Shown: in pieces, positions 14,111-26,130 of the stretch
How positions within the stretch are numbered: the stretch's first letter is position 1
Layout of the letters: each line of letters opens with the position of its first letter
From: Lethocerus indicus
Taxonomy: Eukaryota > Arthropoda > Insecta > Hemiptera > Belostomatidae
Assembly: GCA_019843655.1 (NCBI GenBank)
Contig: JACDQD010000006.1
Coordinates: 21,594,246 to 21,658,245 of the forward strand
Direction: 5' to 3'
DNA length: 64,000 bases
Notes under the pieces: model-generated
Databases searched by the model: none
What the model was told of the DNA's origin: nothing
Seen by the model: the letters and a program-made list of their open reading frames with translations, nothing else
Made by a program: the position numbers and the translations under genes

Positions 14111-15252
14111 AGAAGTATACAACCCGAGAATTTCCGATAGCTGCATTATGTATGCCTGTCGTTACTGGCACCTTTCGTGGCAATATTCTAGAAAAATATG
14201 CTGAAAACGCATCTATACCCCGTTGCAAAAATAGGTATTAAACTATCATCTAGGTTTATGGTAAAAATGAATGGGTATGAACTGACCAGGATACGTATAT
14301 TGTTTCGAGTTTGGACCTGAAATTTCCATAAAGATAAATAATGAAGTAATACATTTTTAGTTTTCTCCTTTCCCACCTGAAGACTTAAATTGTGGTGAGT
14401 AATTTTCCTTTATACCCTTAGTTTAGGGATCCGGAAACAATACTTTCAAATAAAAGTTGCTTGTGGATTTAAGTCGTCACACAAACAATGCTGGGATAAA
14501 TTGATTTATCCAATATACGAGTTCATTAATTATGCAGGTTAGTTAACCTATCGTATTTGTTTTAGAGCCGATACTACCTATTTCTTGTCTGATTGTACTG
14601 ATTATACTTTATACATTTTTTCATTAGTAAAATACTCAACACGATTTGCAATTCAAAGCAGAATATTTCGCACGCATGGATAAATATCCGTATTTGCAAC
14701 CATTATTGGAAATATTGAACACAAAAATTGTCATCTGCATCGGTCAATAACTGTAGTTTTAACCCACCTTCACTCACACGAGAATTTTAAACTAGCTAAA
14801 TTCACCCCGGGCAATGTATCGCACATAATATTATATGCGGCCTGTGAAGGAATTATTCATGCATCCCGGTCCGCCCGGATAATCTGCATTGCAAAACGGG
14901 CACGAGGTATTTCTCCGGTTTTTGCATTGCCAGCGAATACTGTCTGTCTGACCATTTGAAAATTGTCCGAAGCTCGTGAGTCACTTATTTTTTGTCAATA
15001 TAGCACAATTGTACGATCTGCGTTTCTTGGATTAATTTATGACGCGCTATCGTATAGGAGTACATTAAAAGCGATCTAGCAGGCTATCAATTTTAACCTA
15101 TCTTTGCCTAAATACTGCGAATAAATGTCATCAACAGCGAGAATTAAACCAAAGCCTATCGGCCTGATAAGGTCTCATGTATTTATCTCTATAAAGTATG
15201 TAGCTGTTTCATTATGTTTATTTCCAATAATCTGTCATATTAGATTATGTTT

Positions 15253-15283
15253 TTAATATATTTTTTATTTGTTTCAGGTAAGT
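15253..15283 (+). promoter_or_regulatory. Recursive splice (ratchet) site candidate 1
   Basis: A pyrimidine-rich tract ending TTTATTTGTTTCAG (AG at 15276-15277) is followed with no gap by GTAAGT (15278-15283), a consensus 5' splice site. A branch-point-like TTAAT has its A at about 15256, some 21 bases upstream of the AG, a normal distance. A joined 3'/5' site of this type is the known ratchet-point signature used to remove very long introns in steps, described in Drosophila and vertebrates. The motif is seen; its use in splicing is inferred. It would place the window inside a + strand intron. Confidence 0.55.
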
Positions 15284-15309
15284 GAAGTTCCTCGTTACAA
15301 GTATCTTAC
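15278..15309 (+). other. Putative 32-nt recursive-splice exon
   Basis: The segment begins with the GTAAGT of the ratchet site and ends at TTAC just before a second GTAAGT (15310-15315). This is the layout of a recursive-splice exon: the exon is defined first, then either skipped through the regenerated upstream 5' site or kept through the downstream site. At 32 nt it is not a multiple of three, so retention would shift the frame, as expected of an exon meant to be skipped. One of its frames is open. No protein homology is recognised. Confidence 0.4.
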
Positions 15310-16782
15310 GTAAGTTACAAAATCCCTTTTCACTTTTCTATTCATCGAACTTGATTTTCTTGTTATTAACTTTATTAATTTGATCGAGATTAAGACAGCA
15401 TAAAAATAAAATAACTGATTAGTGAATTTGGTAACTGGGGTACATAAATATGGTAATTTACGTCATCATTCATAAATTCATAAAATGTGGAAGATTTATG
15501 TCCGCAGGGAGGTAACACTTAATATAACATAACACAGCTATAATATTAACTGTCAGTTAAGAAACTCACCCTGAAAAAAATAATTTTTTTTTATATAAAA
15601 TGATAAATTTTGTTATTTAAAAATGTCACTTTTTGTATACCATATGGATATTGTGGTCCATTTATACCGTATGGAAACAGTTGTAATTTTTATCTGGTGT
15701 TATAACTAAAAATTAGTTAGATGGGCTGTATGTAAAATTTAGTAATCAATTAAAAACGGGCCATAATTTTATTAACAGAGCATGAAAACACACTCAAGAG
15801 CCGGTGGGTCTTAGGTCTTTTTTCTGGCAGGGTCGTTTTCAATTAGTGGAGCCAAGAATGCTTTGGGCCACGTTGAGTAATGAGGGTGGAAATAATTCAT
15901 AAACCAATACACCGACCTAATGGAGAATAATCGGGAGGGTCAGCGCAAAGACCTGGCCCTGTAGTCATCCTCAGGTAGTCTTACCCTGGTCTCTTCTCAC
16001 ATTTGGGATTACGGATTTTCGAAGGAGTAGGTAATATTGTACTTGCTAAGCTTTATACTTTGACTGCATTTAGGAGCCCTTAACATATTCTGCTCACGCA
16101 TGTAGACGACTTTTGGACACATCTCCTGCGACCCCGTTACGCGTAAATCGTTAAAAATGTTCATCGTTGAAGTGTTTATACGCTGCACACACTATATTAT
16201 CCAGAGGAACCTAAAAGAAAAACAAGTATAAGTTACTTGTATTATCCAACTTTGATGAGCGTTTCTGAGCTCAGACCCAACTCATTCATTCTTTACAGCT
16301 TGTTATTCAAATTTCAACTTACAATGAGGGGCTGCTAAAATTTTTTTTTTTTTACGCGCCTGGTTTCAGACTTAACCAGCACGACTGGTTTACTCTTTAA
16401 AAGTTGAAAACTTTGCCTCATGAAACAGGCAAGGGATTGAATCAGATTCATATTTTGTGCTTCTCGCTTCACCTTTTGGTTTAATTTTATACTGCTCTCG
16501 ATCTTCCGCCTTCATTTCAACCAATTGCTATTTTTTAATATTTCCTCCATTCGGGACAATATTAAATTAAAGTATCAATTTTCACGTTATGTCAACCAAC
16601 GAGATTCTTGGTTTAAAACGATTTTTAATTTATCCTCACACCTGTTCCTTTTTATTAAAATTATTATTTTTTCCTATTTATTATCACGTAAATTAAAATG
16701 AACTATTATTTCGCATCTATTTTTAAACGAATTTCAATATGAATAACTCCCAGACAATGATATGTATTGAACGTAGTACATT

Positions 16783-16828
16783 AATCTGTTACATTAAGTA
16801 CTTAATGTTAGCAGATATGTTACAGATT
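16783..16828. repeat. Nested dyad with an 18-bp palindrome
   Basis: ACATTAAGT followed by ACTTAATGT forms a perfect 18-base palindrome at 16791-16808. It is nested within an outer inverted repeat, 16783-16792 against 16819-16828, matching at nine of ten bases. AT-rich palindromes of this length are uncommon but not impossible by chance. It could form a cruciform or be a symmetric binding site. Confidence 0.6.
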
Positions 16829-17690
16829 GTACTTTATAGCTTGAATACCTACTTGTGATGTGTATTCTTGTTTCCCTGTGACGTGCCCAAAAAGTTCCGT
16901 AGTTCGTGGATGAATTATACAAAGGCAATCAGGCCTTGCATTAGTCATTAATAATATAATCCTCTTGACTTTGAGTGGTTTCCTGAATTCCAGGATAAGG
17001 AAGCCTGTATTTTAAAGGTGAGATTCGTCACGCAGAGAGCCCAGATTCGTCATCAGCCAAGTTTCTCTTATTTCGCTTTTCCGAACTTCACCTCGGGGTT
17101 TTGGGGGCGGGTCAGATCATAAGGCTGGACTGTATGCACACTGGGGTTTGACCCCGGGCCGAGTTACACCCCATTTATAAATTGAACTCCAATATCAATT
17201 ACGAGAATCCCAGACGTACGGGTATTATTCATTCCTTCGGGGTTCTAATACTGGGTTAATGTAAACATGCATACTGATGTATCTACGTCCGTGTAGTTCT
17301 ATCAGGAAAATTGAAGCATAACCTAGGTTGCCTCAAGCCTGTATCATTTTGAAGCCACTCTATTAGAGTATTATTTTTGTATGATAATAAACGTTAATGT
17401 AAATTTTGAACATTTACATTCACACGACTGTAATAAAAGTTTATGACTCCAAACGTTACTGCTGACCCAACAATTACGCTATACGTATCTCGTTTCTCCC
17501 TAAAAGAAAATAATTCGAACTTGCATCTAATGTTGCATGTATCCCAACCTAAACCATAAACTTATTTTTATTTTACATTACTTTAAAAAGTTTTGCCCCC
17601 CACATTAGTATTATCAGGTACACTGAAGTGAAGTTGTCGGAGCCCATCCATCAACGGGCGTCAGTGAAGAAAGTTTAAACAACCTTCAGT

Positions 17691-18910
17691 TTATAGCATC
17701 GACCGCGCGAAACGTTCTAAGTTGGAAAATTTCAGACGCAGGGGGAATAAAATGTTGTAAAAATAGAAGAAAGCTCCCGCCCCTAAAGCCGACGGCTCTG
17801 TGTGCCCGGGGATCAGCGCGGGGTACGTGGGGCGTAACGCGAGAACGGGACTAGCGAAATCCGCATTTGATGGTTTTCGGGTACCCGTCCGGGGTAATGC
17901 GGGCCTCCGTTCTCCGTTCGGATAACAAACGCGGTGCCGGGCACGGGCCCGAATCGAGGTCTGATAGGTGGAATTCTCCGTATCCGCATTTTATATCCCG
18001 CGGGCTCCCATCCATTTTATCGCCCTGTTTTCAATGGTTTGGGATCGGTTGTTCGGAACCAAAGAGAGAGAGAGTTAGCAGCGGTGGATTCATGCCTCAG
18101 TAGCTGATTCGCCAGCGGTCCTCGCCAGATTCTGCTCACTGAACCCGACAGCCGTCGGTATCGCTGATTTACCGGGCACTGATCTTGTATTTTGTACGAC
18201 GTGCGAAACCCACAAATGGTTACATCCAAATGATGATAATAGCCTCGCGGGCGTATAACATGACCTATGTAGTGCAAAAAAATCTAGTGTGAAAATAAAG
18301 CTTTTATTACAGACGTGGCCGTAAATAATATATGATTTAATCTTCTTGCTTTTTATTAAGACTGAATTATATTACAGAGTGGCATTGTGTTGGAATCCAA
18401 ATAGTTAATTTGATTCTTGCGTCCCAATGATTGCGAGTTAATCAACTGAAACCAATAATGAACGTCGAATAAGGCGCTGAACACTCAAAACAGGTTTGTG
18501 CACGTACAGCTGGCAATGTTGGGGGTTCCGCAAAAAGTTTATCTCACCGATAGATTGAATTTAAGCGATATGAAATGTAGTCGTGAAGCCCCCGCGGCCA
18601 GATCAGATTCAAGTAGCCTTAGTGACGAGTGCGGATTTGTATTCTTAGATTGCAACGGCTGGAGCGACGCGAAATAATTCCGCGGCCCCGATGTCGTCAC
18701 AGTGACCGAACCGCTGAAGGGTTTCATTAAAACATTAACGATTGGACCGCAAACTAAAAAAGGGGACCGTTGTCCAGAACAACCAGTGAAATTAAAGGCT
18801 CGCCGATTGAAATTGCCGCCGTTTTTATCATTTCGAATATTTATCCCAAGGGCAGACGGTTCCGATTGTGAGTCCGGGCGAACGGTAATTTGTAATGCGC
18901 ACTAGCCTAC
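17691..18910. other. GC/CpG-rich island and GC-mixed flank
   Basis: About 17700-18110 is CG-rich, and a second moderately GC-rich block runs about 18540-18900. Open frames at 17867-18103 (plus) and 18017-18277 (minus) overlap on opposite strands and look like nothing known. I see no start context or splice frame that would make either a gene. Confidence 0.45.
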
Positions 18911-21900
18911 TATTTATTTAATAGCCGGGGGAATCGATGTAGTGTAATTTTCACAAAAAAAAACCTCACCCGAAAAACAGAGATGATGTCACTACATGGT
19001 CCGCTTCGTTATAAGGTATCATTAAAATGCAAGACCGCGGAATTAACATTTTCGACAGTTTAACTCGGCAACGACATATGATCATGCAACTTGTTTGGCT
19101 GTCGAGAGAAGTCCCTATATCATCAGACACATTTGAGGGGTAAGTCTTCCAGCCTCGTAAATGCTTCGTGAAGTTAGGTGTTAAAATGCTTCGAATGACT
19201 GGTATGAGGGAGGTTAATTACTCCGCCGCTTTCAAAGTGGCTTAAAATGCCGGGTAATTAAAGCAGACGCATAGGAAAAGACGTATATAGGTGCAGACTC
19301 GCGTTATGTTGCGAATCAACAGTATTACGGGTCAAGAATTCCAAGGCCGAGACGTGTATAAGGCGAAATTATCATTCCGCCAACTGGAAATTTCTATTTT
19401 GTAATTATAATTAATATTACTATTATTATAAAATACCTAAGATTATTTACGTCTCTGGGGTGTAACCTTAGGAACTTCGGTCGGCGCCAGAGAACGCGTT
19501 ATATTTCACTTCAAGTTGGCGTAATTTAAAAGGGCCCAACTACTAAAAGGTTGTCATACGTCGTGATGAAATACAAACCCACATAAAAATAAGGTCTGTT
19601 AAATATAAAAAAAGAGCGTTCCCTTTGGCCTGTTGAATAGGGCTCAGACGGCCGGACATAAATTTCCCGCCTAATGGAAGGCGGGCCTCCTCCCACAATA
19701 ATTTACGTTCAAGTGTGCGGCCACTTTGTTACCGAACGGGTTACCGAATTTGTTACCGCGCGTAAGTGACTACCGGCCTTTCTTTTTTTTCTCTCTTCCG
19801 CCCCGCCGCCTCGCATTTTTAAGAGGGGACTCTTACTCCCCCTAATTTATACCTGACGAGGTTTCAGTTACGTCAATAAAACTAGACAAATAGGTCGTGT
19901 CCCACACGTGGTACATTATTGCCTGTATAAACAGAGTCCGCTTGTTCTTTTTATTTTCAAGTACTTATGTTGGCTTACGAAAACGACGAACTGAAGCATT
20001 AAGTAAAATGTGTTCGTCGGGTTCGCGAACACAAAAAAATAGTTCGTCAGGAATTTGTTCGCGTCTGTGGGAAAAATGTTTCGAGGAACTCCAGCCGACA
20101 TGCTGGTTTTTTTTCACGGCATATATTTTATAAGACGCGACAATATAGGCAGGTCGGTATGATGAGCTGTGTGGATTGTCAAGGGCAGTATCCACTCACA
20201 TATTTCGTTCGACCTTCTTCTCAAGTCCCACAACTAAATAACGGGTTGGAAGAACATTTATGGAAGTGGTTGCGAGTATTATTAGCAAATGAGTGACATA
20301 ATGTCTCCCTTTCTTGTTCAGATTTGAACTTCATTTTTCGAGGTTTCGCCTGCTTCAGAATTGGTCAAACAACGTTCGTGAATTTGACGTTTCTGTTCTT
20401 GTTGCATGGGATATATTTGCTTTTTAACAAAATAAGGTGTGACGTCTAACATATTGGAGAATACAGGTCACCCAGATTTGTTCTATCCCAAATTATTCTC
20501 TAATACGTTTCGGCTATAATTACGTCTTGTCGGACTTACCATGTGTACGTTTTCATTAGTTCCATTAGTTACTTTATATGGAATATAATTTGAAATAATA
20601 CATCTCTTTTTTATTAGACAAGCAGAAAAATAAATTCAGCCATAGAAGTCTTAGCGAGGCCTTACGCAGCGCTATATTCATCCATTCTTAATGCATCTTC
20701 GAGGCTTCTTTTATCTCTTCCTTTGTTTTTGTGACTCCGTCAAAGAATCGCTTATTTATTTATTTTCTTTCGCTTTTTCTCTCTTGTATCATATGACCAG
20801 TTTCGAATCTTGGGAGGGCGGATTTCTGATTTTCCTCGGCCCTTTTGTGGAACACATTCGCCATTGTGGCATTCTCTTTCCGAAGGTCTTTCGGTCCCTT
20901 TCTTCGGGATTTTATCTTTGCGGGGTCTTCTTTTTTCATGAGTTTCTTTCAATTCGGTGCTTTTATTGATCAAATCCACAGCCGACGAGCCTCTCCAGAC
21001 CTTTTGCCGATAATCTCGTTTCTCCAGTGCGGTCCTTGTAACTAAATCCGAAATCTGGTCGTAATAGTCAAAATAATTTCGCTGAATGAAACGTTTCTGA
21101 AAATGCTGTAGACCTTAGAAATGACGCTCAAAAGAAGGGAGATAATATTTTATAAGTGCGAAATCGTAGGAATCCAGGGGGAATCGCTAAACACCCCGCT
21201 ACAAAATAGTTCAAAAATTTGTTAGGATTATTAATATTAAATGAAATATTATTCTCTTCATTTTTTGTGTAAGTTTTGATATATTATCAATATTGATGTT
21301 ACAACATGATATTCACCTCAGTTTGGACCTTCTGATTAAATTGTTGAGCTCAATTTGTTCAAGCTGATTTCAGAAAATATGACTCGAATTATTACCTCGA
21401 ATCCGGATTGTTATCGAACGAGATTAAAACACTGAACCGACGCTTTTCGATATTTACATTGGCGGGATTACGTTTGTCGTGTGGGCGAGATAAAATATCT
21501 CGGGGGCCGGTGAAAGCGATACCTACGTACTGTATTATCTGTTGTACATTTGATCCGTTTGTTTCTTCCGAACAAATTGATTTTGCCGACCAAACTACGA
21601 TTGGTATGGCGATATAACATTGGATTATTGTCGGGGCGTGGGTGCGGTTCGGCTCGCGCACTGTAAATCAATCCCTTTCGAAAAACCTGGAGACTCGTGG
21701 TAGGGCGAGCTAAATTCCGTTTGACGGCGAAGTAATTACATTTTATTGGGGTGTAAATCAAAGGATTGCGGATTGCTTGAAGGGCTTCTTATTGTAGAAA
21801 TAAGATTAGACCTTGTTGCAATATTATAATCTTGATGTAATATACGATTTATTATGTTTCGATAATTTCAGAGAAAAGCATAAAAAAAATTCTGAGATCA

Positions 21901-23199
21901 TATAATGAAGCTTTAATAACTCTCATTTCATATGAGAGGCATATACATGGCATTGGGATGTTAACGATTTTAATGATATATAATTTTGTGGACCAAAAAT
22001 ACTGTTCTAATGTTTGATGTTCAACATACACCATATGCAATAATCATATTATCGCTACTCTTTTTGTAGATTCGTTTGTATATTATTATAGATTATATAT
22101 ACGAAATTCTAAAGTGTCCCTCCTAGAGACCATTTTCAAATCATCCAATAATAGTCCTCTTTATCTTGAGTAATATTTTTATTTGTGGTTGCTTAGAATT
22201 TAAGGAGGTCATGAGGATATTATCTGTTAAGCTCGTGAGTGTGGATATGGTGTTTACCTACGGGATTAGGACCTCGTATCAGATTAGAGTGGAATTTTTG
22301 GGGGAATTTATATTTGGAATTTTTTAGATCTCTAATGTAGAATATTCCTGTCTAGAGTTATTAGATTTTTGGGGTACTAAATTAAGTATTGAATCATTTG
22401 AACAAATAATAATTATATTTTGAATATGGTAAAGATAGCTAGACCATTACTAGGTCACACACTAGGTGAATTTTCATTACTTAGGAAATCACGCATTTAA
22501 ACCACATAGATAGGCTATTTTAAAAATATCCTCGTCCGTCCAATGCAACACGGACCGCCCTTACAGTTTCAACTGGAGTTCATTTCCAACTCAAATAACA
22601 GGTTTAAACAAACATTAAGAGCCTAGGTCGGAGAAGAAAATGGAAAGGCAATTTCAAATTCCAGGGGCTTTCCCTGGGCTTAGAGTCAATTCGTTCGAGG
22701 GCTTTACTTTTATACGACTCTCCGCTTCCCACCGAAAGGACAATCGGACTAATGGCGAACCCTACTCCTGTTTGGATTGGCCCTTGTGGAAATGTCGTTT
22801 CTATTAGTTGCGCGTTTTTATATAAATTAACTAAACATTTATCGTTTTAGTTTTATAATTTTAGTTCAAACCGAAAAGTCATAATCTTGGGAAAAAACTG
22901 ATAATCTGCAAGCATTTCTTGTTTATTGAATTAAAACCATTTGTGGGTTTAGAGTTGATTAGGGTGCAGACAGAGTTATTACAATCAAATTGAATATAAT
23001 GAAATATAATTAGGATTTTGAGGTAATTCTTTAATTTTAGTAAAGACTTGAATCGTAATCCTGTTATGATGCCCACTTTAGTCACTTGGTGTAAGGACTA
23101 AAGTGAAGTGCCAAAGACACAACTGGGAGCCTCTTGTAACATGAAAATATAGGTGTAAATGTCTGCCGGGCGGACGTCTGTTCCCTCGAGCCTAGTAAG

Positions 23200-23200
<1 letters not shown>
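18911..23200. other. AT-rich non-coding stretch
   Basis: No supported gene or RNA. Several open frames of 60-97 codons near 19900-21050 and 21390-21760 overlap one another on both strands and read as low-complexity aromatic or basic strings. The sequence lacks tRNA-like boxes, transposon ends or long repeats that I can see. It is intron or intergenic DNA by default. Confidence 0.5.

Positions 23201-23204
<4 letters not shown>

Positions 23205-23253
<49 letters not shown>
23205..23253. repeat. (AT)n microsatellite
   Basis: An uninterrupted alternating A/T dinucleotide tract of 49 bases, about 24.5 repeats. It is flanked by non-repetitive sequence and can form a cruciform. The exact length may be polymorphic. 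Confidence 0.97.
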
Positions 23254-23256
<3 letters not shown>

Positions 23257-24277
23257 CCTTAATTAAACGCATCCCCTCATAACCGTAAATAACAGAAGTA
23301 ATAAAGCCCAAGGATTAACACTCAAATTGGATTTATGCTAATGGACAATATCTCGAGGTCATAAACGAAATGCCCAAGAGTTGAATGATTCGAAAAACAC
23401 AGATTTTTAAAAACTAATATAAACTGTTTTGAGGGGATTTAAGTATCTTATTATTATTTTTTTTAATGTAAAAATAATCTAAAAATATAAATTATTATAT
23501 GTGTGTTATCATAACATAACTAGTTTGAAATAATTGTATCCGATATTTTAATAGTTATACCTTTACTTCCGTGGACGTAATATTTGGGCTTTGTGCGGTC
23601 TTATATTAATCTATAATATTATTGTTGTACTTCGATGACCTTTGTCATTTCTGTCTTCACACGCTGATTCGGTCCATCAGTGTAGTTACATTGCTGACCC
23701 GAGCGACAACTGATATGCGTGGGTGCCTCACTTAGTTACAGGGCGCATTGAAAATGACGATTGCAATAAGCAGGAACCGATAGGTGCAGACACTAAGTCA
23801 GCCAGTAGAAACAGATTAATGTTATGAAACGAATTTACGGCAAATCTTCAGTGATATCGTCATTAGATTGCGGACAATGTTAAAACGCCCTTTTCCTCCT
23901 TGACACGGTGATAAGTTAAGGGTCTTTCCACAGTAAATGGATATTTCACGCAAGGGCTATAAATTATATTGGGCTGTCGTTTGGGCTAGACACAGTCTAG
24001 CCGGGGGCCATATCTTCATTGTTAAGGGCTAGAATAGATAAAGAATCTCCAGAGGGCTGTTTATAACGCGGATGGCTAATTTACGGGCAGTAAGATAGGT
24101 CGTTATGGCTCTTCCAAGTGATAGTGATGTTCAAAAAACAAAGTAAACAATATTAAAATGATGGAAACTCTTCTTTTTCATTCTGAAAAAGAAAAGTAGT
24201 GGAGTGATCTGTTGCGTGAATTTTAGCGTTTTGTCACCTACTCCAGTAAACCTCTGGAACCATCTCTCGAACGACTC

Positions 24278-24279
<2 letters not shown>
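23254..24279. other. AT-rich spacer between two microsatellites
   Basis: About 1 kb between two (AT)n tracts of nearly equal length. It contains no open frame worth calling. An 8-bp GC-rich hairpin lies at 23984-24002, listed separately. Confidence 0.5.
23984..24002. repeat. Perfect 8-bp hairpin, 3-nt loop
   Basis: GGCTAGAC, loop ACA, then GTCTAGCC. The stem is short but has five G:C pairs of eight and no mismatch. No T-tract follows and no gene precedes it, so it is not a bacterial-style terminator. Significance is unknown. Confidence 0.6.

Positions 24280-24329
<50 letters not shown>
24280..24329. repeat. (AT)n microsatellite
   Basis: An uninterrupted alternating T/A tract of 50 bases. 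Shorter TATATA words follow within 30 bases (about 24340-24357), suggesting a decayed tail or an older longer tract. The overlapping open frame is an Ile-Tyr repeat artefact of this tract. Confidence 0.97.
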
Positions 24330-24333
<4 letters not shown>

Positions 24334-25960
24334 TTTATTCTATATATACCGTATATACAGGTTTTAGTGAAGTACCGCTCAGTGTTGGGTTCTCTGGTCA
24401 GCGTTAAGCCGCTTAACCATTGACCTGTTTGAAGCAGTAGTTTTTATTTATCAGAGCCCCTGGAGCAATTAAATGGGGGAAACCGGTGGTCCTTTAAGGG
24501 CCTAGATATTCGAAGTTAACAGGACCTTTGGTCCAAATATTCCGAAAATGGAACAGAAGAAAGAGGAATTAATTTATTCTATTCTTCTCATGCCGGTGAC
24601 GGCGAAAATGACCAAATAAATAAATAAGACAATACTTTATTCTGATTACTGTACCGAATTAAAAATAAAATTTACAAACCAAATCTCCTAGGAATAGATT
24701 GGATTATGTACAAATAGATAATCATATCATTCGGTCGTAAATTTGTATACTTTACTCTCATTTTTACGTTTCGCCCGTTTCGAAAGTTCGTTATCTCCGA
24801 GACGCTTTTCATTTTATTTTTCCCGAGTAGGCGAGTCAATGGTTTTCAATTTGTATTCAGTCCTCAAATGGAACCGTTCTCCGCTGTGGCCAATTAAGCG
24901 TGAGAGATAACCCCCTTTATTCCCCAACGGCGGGCGCATTTGACGTCCTAGAGTCCCATTCTTCGTGGCGTGACCGATTTCCCTCGGTTTTCCGACGTGG
25001 GTGTCTAAAAATTCGTTCCCTTCAACGGCCGGGACCACCGGCCGAGAGTGGCTCGCCATTTTTTTACGGGTCAAATGGACCGGGTCGGCAATGGATCCCG
25101 TCAGCAATACGAAACCTGAAACCCGTTTTTTTATACGAGCTCTGCTAGTGATTCCAGACATCTTGGACATGATCTTTATTGAACGCGGTCGTTGTTTTAA
25201 AATCAAGATATAAATCGGAAGTCCGTCTCCGGTTCCACCGCCACGCTTATTGGTCTCATGCTACACCGGTTTCGGCTCCTCATTGCAGTGTTACCTTAGT
25301 AGTATGTGTATTCATCAGATAACTGTTACTCGATCAGATAATATATTACTTTACAATACAAGGGAATGATCGATCACAGGCTTATTTCGTAATTTTTAAC
25401 CTGACACGAGTGTTGTGATTCAACGAATTGCATTTATACAAAGCACTATTTATATGGTCTAATGGATTCAAACATTGGTTACAGAAAGGTTTCAGATGTT
25501 AAAAAAATTATACGTAAGGAAAATGAATAAAGCTCTCTTACGAATAATGTCTCCAAAATTACCTTCCACACTGATCTCAAAATCCCGTTCGTCCGTGACC
25601 TCGCCGCCCAAAGACGTAACCGCATTTTTCATGGTCCCAATCCCTCTGTATATACACTCCTCACGCCCAACTTTTCCAACATTATGTGAACATGGTTAAA
25701 AAGGGAAATTAACTAGGGGGAGGGGTAAAACAATATATTTTTATTATTATTTTTGGTATTCATCAATGTCATTTACTGTTTATTTATTTTGTCTTTTTAA
25801 TATGAACGGCAATGTCTGAAAAATTGTTCCTACACTGATTCATCCCCTTCAGACTGATTCACTTTTCCCTGAAAATTTACTTCTTATTATTATTGATATT
25901 GTCCATTTCAATTAGTGGTCAGTTTCGCGGCCAATTGGCGAGTCCCCCTAAGAAAGTCCG
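24330..25960. other. Mixed-composition stretch with an unassigned 130-codon frame
   Basis: The minus-strand frame 24814-25206 is the second longest uninterrupted frame in the window. Its product is basic and lacks any motif I recognise. Two + strand frames (24900-25148 and 25001-25213) overlap it in full, so open reading here is not strand-specific. I do not call it a gene. The rest of the interval is AT-rich and featureless. Confidence 0.45.
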
Positions 25961-26130
25961 AGGCTTTTTCTCTTTCACCCAAGTAAGTAACCCAGATTTC
26001 GGCCGGGGACCCGCCCCCTAATTTGGTCGGCGGCCAGGAACGTTTTTCGGTTAATGAAGCGTCCAGCCCGCGCCGCCTCACAACAAGGCGCCGCCCCCCA
26101 AAAGCCGCCGCAATAAAAACCCGTGACCGC
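25961..26130. other. Short GC/CpG-rich island
   Basis: About 170 bases dense in CGCC, GGCC and CCCC words, flanked on both sides by AT-rich DNA. The minus-strand frame over it (25908-26183) is arginine-rich, as expected from GC-rich DNA, and has no known domain. Confidence 0.5.

Larger units (their letters stand above)
14111..17690. other. AT-rich stretch containing a recursive splice site
   Basis: No coding region is supported; this is among the stretches most depleted in open frames. It contains the recursive splice site at 15277, an 18-base palindrome at 16791-16808, a poly-T tract at about 16341-16353 and a weak 24-nt exon-like segment at 16994-17017. The content is consistent with the interior of a long intron on the + strand. 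Confidence 0.55.

Noticed and set aside
15560..15600. Minus-strand TTTTTTCAG followed by G and GTGAGT
   Set aside because: A one-base gap separates the two sites, and it stands alone on the minus strand in a simple A/T tract.
24204..24407. Frame encoding an Ile-Tyr repeat
   Set aside because: It is the translation of the (AT)n microsatellite.
24814..25206. 130-codon minus frame with a basic product
   Set aside because: Two plus-strand frames cover the same bases and no family or motif is recognised, so I do not call a gene.
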